Of a stretch of 64,000 bases of DNA, positions 1 to 8,409 are shown piece by piece. The first letter of the stretch is position 1; each line of letters begins with the position of its first letter. The stretch covers positions 1-64,000 of the forward strand of contig NZ_ALAB01000039.1 in assembly GCF_000280055.1 (NCBI RefSeq), written 5' to 3'. The translations under genes were made by a program, and so were the position numbers. This DNA is from Alishewanella aestuarii B11 (GTDB taxonomy: Bacteria; Pseudomonadota; Gammaproteobacteria; Enterobacterales; Alteromonadaceae). The notes beneath the pieces were generated by a model that was not told the DNA's origin, ran no database searches, and saw only the letters and a list, made by a program, of their open reading frames with translations.

Positions 1-33
1 GATCGCGGTCAATCAGTTATGTTAAAGTGCGCG

Positions 34-954
34 TTAAATGTTCGTGATCTTGCCCTGGTCTTGCAATGCATTTAAGCGAGCTTGTCGATAGGCGTAGTAA
101 AGACTAAATAGTGCCAGAAAGAGCAAGATACACAGGCTGTAACCCACCAGCCTGACTAACAGACTACTTAAGCCAAACCGCCCTTGTTGGTCCTGAGGTA
201 AGGCAAGAGCAATTTGCCAGCTGCCACTTAACAGACGAATATTCTCGATGGCAAAGGCATTGTTAAAGACGGCGGCATTCCCCAAAAACAGCTCTCCTTC
301 AGCACCGGTGCCATCCACGCCACGCATCGCCAACTGGCCCTGGTTTGCCAGTGCGAACAACCCTGTGCTTTGGAACAGTTTGTCGATATCAATAACGACA
401 CTACAGGTGCCCCAATATTGCTGATTAGTTGGCGCATCATTAAAAATCGGCATCCGGGCGATCACCGCCGTGCCACCCTGCACCAAGGTCAGGGGGCCGG
501 CGATCATAATATCCTGACGCTGTCGAGCCAGCTCCACTGTGCGAAATTGTGCCGGGACAGTACGGTAATCCAGACCGAGCGCGGCCTGATTACCCTCTAT
601 TGGGTAAATAAAGCGAATGATATTATCGGGAGCCACGGCGATATTACGGATACTGGTTGCTTTTCGCATCAGGGCCTGTGCTAATAGCTCCCAGTCGTCA
701 GGGCCAGAAGAGGGGTTAACGCTGATAATGGTGGCCAGACTATCGGCCAGAAAAATATTGGCATTAAGTTCAGACTCAATATTAGCTCTGACCAAGGATA
801 ACTGCCGGCTCAGGCTTTGCTGTTGCTCAAGCGTCAGTTTCTGTAATAGGTTCTGGTGAAAAAATTCAACCAGCATAATGCTGCCAGCAAACAGCAGCGC
901 ACTGAGTGAACCAAGTAACCAACGATGGCGACGGCTGAGCAATCTTACTAGCAT
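34..954 (-). CDS. CHASE-domain membrane protein without an output domain
   Basis: An N-terminal membrane segment (about residues 12-33) is followed by a periplasmic region of about 220 residues that resembles the CHASE sensory domain, with the IRFIYPIEGN and LGLDYR motifs, and a second membrane segment near the C-terminus. CHASE domains normally feed a cytoplasmic GGDEF, EAL or kinase module. Here only about 20 residues follow the second segment before a TAA, so no output module is visible. It may be a stand-alone sensor or a truncated one, and the downstream sequence lies outside the window. A GTG at 963 is possible, but the ATG at 954 has AGGCGG about 8 bases upstream and is preferred. It lies about 80 bp after a methyl-accepting protein on the same strand, so the two may work together. 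The CHASE call is by motif recognition. Confidence 0.7.
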   Translation of the reverse strand: MLVRLLSRRHRWLLGSLSALLFAGSIMLVEFFHQNLLQKLTLEQQQSLSRQLSLVRANIESELNANIFLADSLATIISVNPSSGPDDWELLAQALMRKATSIRNIAVAPDNIIRFIYPIEGNQAALGLDYRTVPAQFRTVELARQRQDIMIAGPLTLVQGGTAVIARMPIFNDAPTNQQYWGTCSVVIDIDKLFQSTGLFALANQGQLAMRGVDGTGAEGELFLGNAAVFNNAFAIENIRLLSGSWQIALALPQDQQGRFGLSSLLVRLVGYSLCILLFLALFSLYYAYRQARLNALQDQGKITNI

Positions 955-1036
955 GGTCAGCACCGCCTGACTATCGAGGCGGTACCAATATGGTCCGGGC
1001 TACAGGGACGTTGCATTTGCCCTGGCAAGCCCATAA

Positions 1037-2251
1037 CTAACTCTTGCGGGCAAAGCGCGCTAATTGCGCCTGCGTTGCCGCTGTGCCACTCAGTAAGTTG
1101 CGGGCAGCCTCGTCAATAGCAGCCATTTGTTGATAGGCCTGATTGGTCATCTGTTCGATGGCGCTCAAATGTCCCTGCGTTTGCTGATACTTTTGTTCCA
1201 GACTGGATACGCTGCCACTGATATTTTTCATGCCACCCTGAGCTGACTGTAACTCGGTTTGCAGCAATGAAAATTCGTGATTGGTGTCATGGATCTGGCT
1301 GCTGGCATCTTTGGCCTGTTGATTCAAGCTATCCGATTCTTGCTTGGTTTCCTTGACCAGCCGTTCCATATCATTAAGGAAGCCTGAAATTTGTTTCGTG
1401 GCATCATTAACTTTGGCGGCCAGCGTGCGGACTTCATCGGCAACCACGGCAAAGCCACGGCCGGCATCACCGGCTCTGGCCGCTTCAATGGCGGCATTTA
1501 GCGCTAATAGATTGGTCTGATCAGAAAAGCCCTCGACCATTACCAGGATTTGTCGCACGTTTTCCGAGTTTTTCTGCAGGCCATTGATGGTGGCGCCAAA
1601 GGAATCAAGTAAGCCAGCGATAGCGGCTAACTGGCGATTCAACTGCTGCATCTGGCCACTGGCGATTTTGGCTTTATCCGCTGCCAGATTAGTAACCTGG
1701 CCCATTTGGTCACTGCTTTGCACGATCCTGGCCAGGTACTCGATCACTTCATCACTATCTTTACGGATCTGCTGATTCCGATGTTCAGTATCCTGTAAAT
1801 TACGGCGGGTCTGCTTAACCGCATCAGAGACTTTTTCATTGATCTGATGGTTGTCACTGGCTTGTACGTGAACTTTTGTTAATACCTCACTAAGCTGGCC
1901 AACAAAATGATTAAACTCTTCCGACAGGGTGCGGAATTCGTCAAAGGTGAAGGCGGGCAAGCGCTGACTGAGATCTGCGCCCTGACGATTGCTTTCATGT
2001 AGGGTGCCAACCAGCGCCTGTACCGGCCGTACAATCAGGTGCCGCAGATAAAACCCGGTAAACAAAAAAGCGGCTGCGCCACTTAACAATAACAACCACC
2101 AAAGTGTCGCATCGCCATTGGCCGGATACGCCATCCATAATGCCAAACCAAAGAAAATACCAATAAACAGCATATTGCCGGCAATTTTTCGGTTAAGGGT
2201 AAAGAAAAAACTACGCTCAATAAAGCTGTACAGGGCCATGAATCTCTCCAT
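1037..2251 (-). CDS. Methyl-accepting chemotaxis protein, membrane-anchored, no large sensor domain
   Basis: Two closely spaced membrane segments (about residues 22-42 and 49-68) with a very short loop are followed by a HAMP-like stretch ([11 protein letters not shown]) and a long helical signalling domain. The conserved receptor hairpin tip reads [18 protein letters not shown] followed by [15 protein letters not shown]. This hairpin contacts CheA and CheW in chemoreceptor arrays. With no periplasmic ligand domain, it may sense a membrane or cytoplasmic cue, or act with the CHASE protein encoded just downstream. No NWETF-type C-terminal tether is present. The first ATG (2251) has GAGG 11 bases upstream. 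A second ATG at 2239 (MALYSF) has GGAGAG 4 bases upstream and may be the real start. Confidence 0.9.
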   Translation of the reverse strand: MERFMALYSFIERSFFFTLNRKIAGNMLFIGIFFGLALWMAYPANGDATLWWLLLLSGAAAFLFTGFYLRHLIVRPVQALVGTLHESNRQGADLSQRLPAFTFDEFRTLSEEFNHFVGQLSEVLTKVHVQASDNHQINEKVSDAVKQTRRNLQDTEHRNQQIRKDSDEVIEYLARIVQSSDQMGQVTNLAADKAKIASGQMQQLNRQLAAIAGLLDSFGATINGLQKNSENVRQILVMVEGFSDQTNLLALNAAIEAARAGDAGRGFAVVADEVRTLAAKVNDATKQISGFLNDMERLVKETKQESDSLNQQAKDASSQIHDTNHEFSLLQTELQSAQGGMKNISGSVSSLEQKYQQTQGHLSAIEQMTNQAYQQMAAIDEAARNLLSGTAATQAQLARFARKS

Positions 2252-2458
2252 TACGACTGAGACCTCTTCTGTTTTTCAAGCAGCATAACATAAAGGATAA
2301 GCGAAACTTTGATCTCGGCGGGGTTCGCTGTTGTTTAACGTCTTGTGGCGACAAAACAAATAGTATACCCGGACCAAAACGCTGGTTTCAGACTGTTGCT
2401 ACAGACAATAGCCTAGTTTTTCGCTGGCGCCAAGATAGCGTTACGATAAGAAGAGATA

Positions 2459-2480
2459 CTCCCGGTGGTTTAGCCGGGAG
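2459..2480 (-). terminator. Hairpin after the YeeE/YedE genes
   Basis: CTCCCGG (2459-2465) pairs with CCGGGAG (2474-2480) across a short loop, just past the stop of the last gene of the sulfur operon. The minus-strand side is only moderately T-rich, so the terminator call is tentative. Confidence 0.5.
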
Positions 2481-2494
2481 TCAGACAAAGAAGG

Positions 2495-2917
2495 TTATGC
2501 CTGTGAAAACGGCAGTTTGATTTTTCGGGCAATAAACCAGCCTGCGGTCATCGCCAAAACAAAACCCAGGGTACCGCTGCTACCCGAGGATAAAGCACTG
2601 ATAGCAGGTCCCGGACAGTAACCGACCATACCCCAGCCTAAGCCAAATACAGCAGCACCAATCAATAAGGGTTTATCGATATAACGGGCTGTGGGCAGAT
2701 AAAACTGTTTATCAAACAATGGCGCCGGTTTATGGATAAATAACCGGTAGCCGACAGAATACACCGCCAGGGCGCCAGCCATGACCAGTGCTAAACTCGG
2801 ATCCCAGCTGCCACTCAGATCAAGAAAGGCCAAGACTTTCTGTGGGTCAATCATCTTCGAGATCGCCATGCCCACTGACATCAACAAACCGGCGATAAAA
2901 GCGACTAATAACTTCAT
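2495..2917 (-). CDS. YeeE/YedE (DUF6691) family membrane protein, C-terminal half-transporter
   Basis: This 140-residue protein has about four hydrophobic segments and the GYCPG cysteine motif near residue 98, typical of the second half-protein of split YeeE/YedE sulfur transporters. In the fused bacterial family, conserved cysteines relay thiosulfate or other sulfur species across the membrane. Here the transporter is split into two genes separated by 10 bp, and this is the downstream one. It is the last gene of a four-gene minus-strand operon with a rhodanese and a TauE-type permease, divergent from a persulfide dioxygenase-like gene. Import or export of a sulfur compound is inferred from family and context. 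Confidence 0.85.
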   Translation of the reverse strand: MKLLVAFIAGLLMSVGMAISKMIDPQKVLAFLDLSGSWDPSLALVMAGALAVYSVGYRLFIHKPAPLFDKQFYLPTARYIDKPLLIGAAVFGLGWGMVGYCPGPAISALSSGSSGTLGFVLAMTAGWFIARKIKLPFSQA

Positions 2918-2927
2918 GGTTGACTCC

Positions 2928-3332
2928 TTAAAACAGCAGGCTGGCGGCTAGCACACCAAACAACATAAAAACCAGGGTGGCAGCTAAAGATCGTGGCGAA
3001 AAGCGGCCAATCCCACACACGCCATGACCAGAAGTGCAACCTGAGCCCCAAGCGGTGCCGAGGCCAACCAGCAAACCCGCGGCCAGCGTAAAGGGGCTAA
3101 GCTCAGGGGTGCTATAACTAAAGTCCTTATAAAACAGGGTTGTTAACAGTGGTCCTGCAACTAAGCCCAGCACAAAGGCCAGCCGCCAGAGCTTATCTTC
3201 TTTCTGAAATAGCAGAGTACTGGTAATGCCGGAGATACCGGCAATCCGACCCAGGCCAACCAATAATAATAAGGTGCCCAAGCCGATTAACGCACCGCCT
3301 AATAGTGCAGATACCGGGGTAAAGTTTTCCAT
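2928..3332 (-). CDS. YeeE/YedE family membrane protein, N-terminal half-transporter
   Basis: This 134-residue hydrophobic protein carries the family signature GSGCTSGHGVCG near residues 96-107, whose cysteines are the expected sulfur-relay residues. It is the partner of the DUF6691 protein encoded 10 bp downstream, and the two together would correspond to one full YeeE/YedE unit. The gene begins 9 bp after the rhodanese stop, so all three are almost certainly co-transcribed. The PmpA/PmpB pair of bigR operons in other proteobacteria has the same organisation (family knowledge). The substrate is not shown by sequence. Confidence 0.87.
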   Translation of the reverse strand: MENFTPVSALLGGALIGLGTLLLLVGLGRIAGISGITSTLLFQKEDKLWRLAFVLGLVAGPLLTTLFYKDFSYSTPELSPFTLAAGLLVGLGTAWGSGCTSGHGVCGIGRFSPRSLAATLVFMLFGVLAASLLF

Positions 3333-3341
3333 TTAAACCTC

Positions 3342-3743
3342 CTACGCTTTAACAGGATAACCGGCGTCTTGCCAGGCCTGCATACCGCCGGCAACCGAAT
3401 AGACATCGCTAAAGCCCATGCGCAGTAATGATTCTGCTGCCAGGGCTGAGCGGGCACCGGAGCGGCAAATCAGATAGAGCGGTCGCTCCGCTAGTTGCGC
3501 TAACGCCACTTCAGCGGCGCAGCCACTGGCGGCGACCAGTGGATGATTAGGTAATTGCATTTCTAACACGCCACGCGGGTAATTTACCGCGCCAACGATA
3601 TGGGCCTGGGTAAACTCAGCCGGTTCACGCACATCAATCAGTAAGGGTTCGCTTTGCTGCTGCAGGTAAGCAGCCAGCTGAGCAACATCGACTTCTTTAA
3701 TTGCCGCTTTAGCTTCGGCGACCAGCTGTTGTGAGGTTTTCAT
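3342..3743 (-). CDS. Rhodanese-domain sulfurtransferase
   Basis: This is a single rhodanese domain of 133 residues without a signal peptide, so it should be cytoplasmic. The active-site loop CRSGARS (about residues 93-99) holds the cysteine that carries the persulfide. The LLIDVREPAEF motif is the conserved CH2A segment. Single-domain rhodaneses move sulfane sulfur between thiosulfate, glutathione persulfide and acceptors. Next to a persulfide dioxygenase-like enzyme and sulfur-compound permeases, its likely role is sulfide/persulfide handling. It sits 30 bp after the TauE gene and 9 bp before the first YeeE/YedE gene, all on the minus strand. Confidence 0.92.
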   Translation of the reverse strand: MKTSQQLVAEAKAAIKEVDVAQLAAYLQQQSEPLLIDVREPAEFTQAHIVGAVNYPRGVLEMQLPNHPLVAASGCAAEVALAQLAERPLYLICRSGARSALAAESLLRMGFSDVYSVAGGMQAWQDAGYPVKA

Positions 3744-3773
3744 AAAGATCTCCGTTAAGTTGCAAGCATTAAG

Positions 3774-4526
3774 TTATTTCAGTACCGACTGGCTAATCAC
3801 GACTACCGCCATCACCGCCAGGAAGAGTGCAAAACCTTTTTGTAATTTTGCTTTTGGCAATTTTTGACCGAGCCAGTTGCCGGCAAAACTGCCAATAAAA
3901 CCCGCCACCACCATTATTGCAATCACCTGCCAGTTAAAGCTCATGCCGGCGGCACTAAAAGCCAGATAATACTTGGTAAAGCCAGCAAAAGACTTCATCG
4001 CAATGATGCCAAGGCTGGTTGCCACGGCGATACCCAATGGCAAGCCAGCCATCAGTACCAGTGCAGGTACAATTAAAAAGCCACCACCGACACCGACAAA
4101 GCCAGTAATGGCACCAACAACTAAACCGTCGGCCACCACTTTGACCGGTTGAAATGGTCGTTGATTTGCTGTTTCCTGCTGGTTGTTACGCCACATAAAA
4201 ATAGCAGCAACCACCATCAGGATTGCGAAGACGAGTAGCTGCCAGCGGCTATCGACCAGAGTTCCGATCCAGGCGCCACCGTAAGTACCGAGCATGCCAG
4301 GTAAGCCAAACCACCACAGATGACGCCAGCTAATGCGCTTTTGCCAGGCGTTTTGCACGGATCCCAGTAAACTTATTCCGGCCACGATTAGCAGGGAGGA
4401 GGCAATGGCCAGCTCCGCCGGCATTTGCAGTAAATACAACAGCACCGGCACCGTCAGAATAGAACCGCCCGAGCCGAACAGACCTAAACTGATACCGATA
4501 ATAAGTGCACCAAGCAGAACTAACAT
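3774..4526 (-). CDS. TauE/SafE family sulfite/anion exporter
   Basis: This polytopic protein of about 250 residues is built from two similar halves. Each starts with a glycine-rich membrane motif (GLFGSGGSI and GFVGVGGGFLIVP), typical of the TauE/SafE (DUF81) family, which exports sulfite, sulfoacetate and related anions. It heads the minus-strand sulfur operon, where export of sulfite made by the divergent persulfide dioxygenase is a sensible role (inference). A GTG at 4532 is possible, but the ATG at 4526 has AAGG 5 bases upstream. The palindrome at 4536-4554 overlaps the leader or promoter, so repression there would control the operon directly. Confidence 0.9.
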   Translation of the reverse strand: MLVLLGALIIGISLGLFGSGGSILTVPVLLYLLQMPAELAIASSLLIVAGISLLGSVQNAWQKRISWRHLWWFGLPGMLGTYGGAWIGTLVDSRWQLLVFAILMVVAAIFMWRNNQQETANQRPFQPVKVVADGLVVGAITGFVGVGGGFLIVPALVLMAGLPLGIAVATSLGIIAMKSFAGFTKYYLAFSAAGMSFNWQVIAIMVVAGFIGSFAGNWLGQKLPKAKLQKGFALFLAVMAVVVISQSVLK

Positions 4527-4535
4527 AATCACCTT

Positions 4536-4554
4536 ATATTCTATTTTGGAATAT
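4536..4554. promoter_or_regulatory. Palindromic ArsR-type (BigR/SqrR-like) operator
   Basis: ATATTC (4536-4541) and GAATAT (4549-4554) form a perfect inverted repeat with a 7-base centre, 10 bp upstream of the TauE start. ATTC...GAAT palindromes are the kind of site recognised by the persulfide-sensing ArsR-family repressors BigR and SqrR (family knowledge), and the flanking genes are typical of their regulons. No ArsR-family regulator gene is in the window. Confidence 0.55.
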
Positions 4555-4600
4555 GCTTATAACTTGTTTGCATTCTAGGCGCCTTTTCGCTAAGCTGCAA

Positions 4601-4627
4601 CTAAAATTTAGTATTAACTAATTTTAG
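4601..4627. promoter_or_regulatory. Second AT-rich imperfect palindrome in the divergent region
   Basis: CTAAAATTTAGT (4601-4612) faces ACTAATTTTAG (4617-4627). The arms are complementary except for one unpaired T. The site lies 12 bp before the start of the persulfide dioxygenase-like gene, where a bound repressor or a leader hairpin would affect it. It may be a second operator; its sequence differs from that of the first palindrome. Confidence 0.4.
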
Positions 4628-4639
4628 AGGCTGAATGCG

Positions 4640-5515
4640 ATGTCACAACAAAATTTGCTGATTGAAATGTTCTTTGATCACGACAGCTCCACCTTTAGCT
4701 ATGTGGTAGCAGATAAAGCAACAGGTCAAGCTGCGATTATCGATCCGGTATTAAATTATGATGCAGCAGCTGGCGCCGTAAGCACCATTGATGCCGATAA
4801 GATGCTGGCGTTTTTAAAGGCTAACAACCTGACGCTGCAATGGGTGCTGGAAACCCATGCCCATGCCGACCATTTATCAGCAGCACATTATTTAAAGCAA
4901 CAAACCGGTGCCAGCATTGCTATTGGCGAAGGGATCCGTAAGGTGCAGCAAACCTTTAAGGTGGTATTTAATCTCAGTGATCAGGAGCTGCTGGCCAAGG
5001 GCGATTATTTTGATAAGTTATTTGCTGATAATGAGGAATTTCAGATTGGTACCATTAAGGCTAAGGTGATCAATACGCCTGGCCATACCAACGACAGCGT
5101 CAGTTATCTGATAGCCGGTAATTTGTTTGTGGGTGACTCCTTGTTTATGCCTGACGCAGGTACAGCGCGCTGTGATTTCCCGGGCGGCGATGCCCATATT
5201 CTGTATCGCTCGATCCAGCGTATCTATCAGCTGCCGGAGGAAACCGTGATCTATATGTGCCACGATTACCAACCAAATGGCCGCGAGCTGTTATATAAAA
5301 CCACCGTCGCCGAGCAAAAACAGCACAACATCCATGTCAAAGCCGATACGGTTGAGGCAGATTTTGTCGCCAGACGTGAAGCGCGCGATAGAACCCTGGC
5401 GGTGCCACGGCTGATTTATCCTTCGGTGCAGGTGAACATTCGCGGCGGGCAGTTACCGCAGGCGGAGGCAAACGGCAGCCGTTATATTAAGATCCCGCTA
5501 AAAAGTGCGCTCTGA
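4640..5515 (+). CDS. MBL-fold persulfide dioxygenase-like hydrolase (Blh/ETHE1-type)
   Basis: This is a 291-residue metallo-beta-lactamase-fold protein. Metal ligands are visible in THAHADHL (near residue 72), in the NTPGHT histidine, in the GDSLF aspartate and in the CHDYQPNG histidine. The GTARCDFPGG segment is typical of the Blh/ETHE1-like subgroup, which oxidises glutathione persulfide to sulfite with a single iron. The gene is divergent from a TauE permease, a rhodanese and YeeE/YedE half-transporters, the usual partners of this enzyme in BigR-controlled operons. The start has AGAGG 9 bases upstream. The persulfide substrate is inferred from subgroup and context. Confidence 0.88.
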   Translation: MSQQNLLIEMFFDHDSSTFSYVVADKATGQAAIIDPVLNYDAAAGAVSTIDADKMLAFLKANNLTLQWVLETHAHADHLSAAHYLKQQTGASIAIGEGIRKVQQTFKVVFNLSDQELLAKGDYFDKLFADNEEFQIGTIKAKVINTPGHTNDSVSYLIAGNLFVGDSLFMPDAGTARCDFPGGDAHILYRSIQRIYQLPEETVIYMCHDYQPNGRELLYKTTVAEQKQHNIHVKADTVEADFVARREARDRTLAVPRLIYPSVQVNIRGGQLPQAEANGSRYIKIPLKSAL

Positions 5516-5529
5516 CATCTCAAAAAAAT

Positions 5530-5551
5530 AAAGGCAGCCTCGGCTGCCTTT
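5530..5551. terminator. Bidirectional terminator between convergent genes
   Basis: AAAGGCAGCC (5530-5539) and GGCTGCCTTT (5542-5551) form a strong hairpin with an A-run before it and Ts after it. It lies between the convergent ends of the persulfide dioxygenase-like gene and proS and can serve both. Confidence 0.8.
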
Positions 5552-5569
5552 ATGCTATCAAGCGGTCAC

Positions 5570-7297
5570 TCAGCGTTTGAGCTGCTGATTAACAAAGGCC
5601 AGCACCTCATCGATAGCCAGCAACTCGGTGGCACCGCTGCGGCGGTTTTTATATTCCACCTGACGGTTATCCAAGTTACGCTCGCCAATCACGATATGAT
5701 GCGGAATACCGACCAGCTCCATATCGGCAAACATCACACCCGGGCGCTCTTTACGATCATCAAACAGGACTTCAATACCGGCAGCAGTCAGTTGCTGGTA
5801 CAGCAGTTCAGTGGCTTCGGCGATCCGTACTGATTTGTGCATATTCATCGGAATTAACACCACCTGAAATGGCGCTATCGCGTCAGGCCAGATAATACCG
5901 CGCTCGTCATGGTTTTGCTCGATGGCTGCAGCGACGATACGTGACACGCCAACGCCATAGCAGCCCATGGTCATGATCTGGTGCTTGCCTTCTTCGTTCA
6001 GTACACCGGCTTTCATCGCCTGTGAGTATTTGTCACCCAGTTGGAAGATATGGCCCACTTCAATACCGCGCTTGATCACCAGCTTACCAAAGCCGCAGGG
6101 ACTGGCATCGCCTTCCACCACATTGCGCAGGTCGGCAACCTGATAATCGGTGACATCGCGGTCCCAGTTAACACCGGTCAGATGGAAGCCATCCTGATTA
6201 GCACCACAGCTAAAATCGGCCAGATGCGCCGCGCTACGATCGACAATCAGCGGCAGCGGGCACTTTACCGGGCCTAATGAACCCGGGCCGGCACCCATTA
6301 CGGCGCGGATTTCTTCTTCCGAAGCAAACACCAGCGGGCTGGCAACTTGTGGCAGCTTTTCGGCTTTGATTTCGTTTAATTCGTGATCGCCACGCAGTAC
6401 CAGGGCGACCAACGTCTGGGGCGCATCGTCACTGGGTTTGGCGGCATAGACTATCAGCGTTTTGCTGATTTGACTGGCCGGCTGCTGTAACAGCGCGGCA
6501 ACTTCAGCGACCGTTTTCGCGCCAGGGGTTGCTACCTGTGTCAGCTGCTGCGTCGGGGCAGGGCGGGAGCCTGCCGGTGCCTTGGCTTCCGCCATTTCGA
6601 TGTTTGCGGCGTAATCGCTGGTATCTGAAAAGGCAATCGCATCTTCACCTGAGGCAGCAAGGACATGGAACTCGTGCGAGACACTGCCACCGATAGCGCC
6701 GGTATCAGCCAGCACCGGCCGGTAGTCCAGACCTAAGCGGTTAAAAATATTGCAGTAGGCGCTATACATCGCGTCATAGGTTTGCTGCAGCGATTCCTGA
6801 CTTAAGTGGAAAGAGTAGGCGTCTTTCATCAGGAATTCACGGGCGCGCATTACGCCAAAGCGTGGCCGGCGCTCATCGCGGAATTTGGTTTGGATCTGAT
6901 ACAGATTCAGTGGCAGCTGTTTGTAACTGGTGATTTCGCGGCGTACCAGATCGGTAATCACTTCTTCATGGGTTGGCCCCAGCACAAAGTCGCGCTTGTG
7001 GCGGTCAACAAAGCGCAGCAGCTCAGCGTCCATTTTTTCCCAGCGCCCCGACTCCTGCCACAGCTCAGCCGGTTGTACCAGCGGCATTAATACCTCAATG
7101 GCGCCGGCTTTATTCATTTCTTCGCGGACAATTTGCTCAACTTTACGCAGCACCCGCATACCAGAGGGCAGATAGGTGTACATACCCGAGGCCAGACGAC
7201 GGATCATCCCGGCGCGCAGCATAAGTTTGTGGCTGATCACCTCGGCATCGGCCGGGGTCTCTTTCATGGTCGATAATAAATACTGACTGGTGCGCAT
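5570..7297 (-). CDS. proS: Prolyl-tRNA synthetase
   Basis: This 575-residue class II aminoacyl-tRNA synthetase charges tRNA-Pro with proline. It has the bacterial-type architecture: catalytic core with the [12 protein letters not shown] segment and the motif 2 region [12 protein letters not shown], a YbaK-like editing insertion between about residues 230 and 400 that hydrolyses mischarged Ala-tRNA-Pro, motif 3 (CYGVGVSRI), and a C-terminal anticodon-binding domain. The length matches the E. coli enzyme. It is a single gene between a terminator and the kelch gene. Confidence 0.97.
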   Translation of the reverse strand: MRTSQYLLSTMKETPADAEVISHKLMLRAGMIRRLASGMYTYLPSGMRVLRKVEQIVREEMNKAGAIEVLMPLVQPAELWQESGRWEKMDAELLRFVDRHKRDFVLGPTHEEVITDLVRREITSYKQLPLNLYQIQTKFRDERRPRFGVMRAREFLMKDAYSFHLSQESLQQTYDAMYSAYCNIFNRLGLDYRPVLADTGAIGGSVSHEFHVLAASGEDAIAFSDTSDYAANIEMAEAKAPAGSRPAPTQQLTQVATPGAKTVAEVAALLQQPASQISKTLIVYAAKPSDDAPQTLVALVLRGDHELNEIKAEKLPQVASPLVFASEEEIRAVMGAGPGSLGPVKCPLPLIVDRSAAHLADFSCGANQDGFHLTGVNWDRDVTDYQVADLRNVVEGDASPCGFGKLVIKRGIEVGHIFQLGDKYSQAMKAGVLNEEGKHQIMTMGCYGVGVSRIVAAAIEQNHDERGIIWPDAIAPFQVVLIPMNMHKSVRIAEATELLYQQLTAAGIEVLFDDRKERPGVMFADMELVGIPHHIVIGERNLDNRQVEYKNRRSGATELLAIDEVLAFVNQQLKR

Positions 7298-7350
7298 GCG
7301 ATTCTCTGCAAAAAGCTGATTCTTAAGTGGCGGCTATTCTAGCAACGCTT

Positions 7351-8409
7351 TTACTCGGGCAGAAGTTTAATCTGCTGATTAATTACCTGATTGGTCACTT
7401 GCTGCTGTGCGAGCATCCCGCCCAGGCTGTAAAAACTGCCGTTGATCTCCACCAAAGCCCGTAGATCCATCACTGCGGTGGCGGCCTCGCCTTTAAACCA
7501 GCGTTGCTGCTTGGGCGAATATAGCCATACCGCAGCCGAGGGCTCTGCGGCCTCGCCCTGATAACCGACACCATTTAAGCGATAAGGGGTATTACTGCCG
7601 CCAATAAAGGCTGCAAATTCTTCACCATTGAAGCGCACTGTGCTGGCGGCTAAACGATACCGACCTTGTTGATCGGGGTGCGGGATCTGGCGCCAACTGA
7701 TTTTAAGCGGATCGCTACCCAGAGTACCGGCCCAGCAAGCTGGCGATTTTTGTAACGCTGGCGCCTGGTCTTTGGCGTAATGCAGGGTGACGCCATCACA
7801 GACAACTAACTGATTGGCGGCGATGGTGGCAGCATGGCCGAATACCGGCGCACCGGGAAAAGGTGTGGCCTGCGCCCAGCGCTGGGTAAAGTTATCAAAT
7901 ACCTGCACCAGATTGACGGTGCCATGATCGCTCCAGCCGCTGACCAGATAAATATAACGGTTCTGGTGTGGCACTGCCGCAGCATGGTCAACCGGCACTG
8001 GCATATCATTCAGACGGGTAAAGCGCCGGGTGACAGGGTCCAGCCGGTAACTGTCTGAGGCGGTGGTCACATTACCATCGGACTGCATAAAAGCGCCGCC
8101 GAAAATAAAAAAGTTGTTATTCAGAGCAACGGCGCTAATACCAATCCGACCGGCCAGGCGTTGCTGACTGGGCAGGGCTGGCAAACTGTTCCAGCTAAAC
8201 TCGCCGACGGTATGCAACCAGACCTTGTTATGCTGATCAGCGGTGTTTTTTCCCGGCGCTATGCCTCCGACTGACAAAACATAGGTTTTATCGCGGATGC
8301 TGGTACTCGCCACCGCATTGTTACTGACCGGCTCTGGCAAGTCAGGCAGGGCCAGTACGATACTACTGGCAGCCAGCAGGCTCAGACAGCTTAATGATTT
8401 CAGTAACAT
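7351..8409 (-). CDS. Secreted kelch-repeat protein, NanM-like
   Basis: An N-terminal signal peptide (about 20 residues, ending near VLA) precedes a beta-propeller of kelch repeats, seen as recurring GG or SG motifs (FFIFGGAF, YLVSGWSD) with downstream aromatic residues. The overall form resembles NanM (YjhT), the periplasmic N-acetylneuraminate mutarotase. No sialic-acid genes are nearby, so the sugar is unknown. The first 47 bases overlap the end of trmO in another frame. The start keeps an intact signal peptide and has GGAG about 9 bases upstream, so the overlap looks real. Confidence 0.75.
   Translation of the reverse strand: MLLKSLSCLSLLAASSIVLALPDLPEPVSNNAVASTSIRDKTYVLSVGGIAPGKNTADQHNKVWLHTVGEFSWNSLPALPSQQRLAGRIGISAVALNNNFFIFGGAFMQSDGNVTTASDSYRLDPVTRRFTRLNDMPVPVDHAAAVPHQNRYIYLVSGWSDHGTVNLVQVFDNFTQRWAQATPFPGAPVFGHAATIAANQLVVCDGVTLHYAKDQAPALQKSPACWAGTLGSDPLKISWRQIPHPDQQGRYRLAASTVRFNGEEFAAFIGGSNTPYRLNGVGYQGEAAEPSAAVWLYSPKQQRWFKGEAATAVMDLRALVEINGSFYSLGGMLAQQQVTNQVINQQIKLLPE

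Noticed and set aside
2252-2345. Possible sigma-28 promoter before the methyl-accepting protein
   Set aside because: CAAAGTTT is present on the minus strand, but the sequence 11 bp on (TATGTTAT) matches GCCGATAA at only three of eight positions.
6041-7224. Several plus-strand open frames over proS
   Set aside because: They are shadows in the high-GC third positions of a full-length, well-conserved prolyl-tRNA synthetase.
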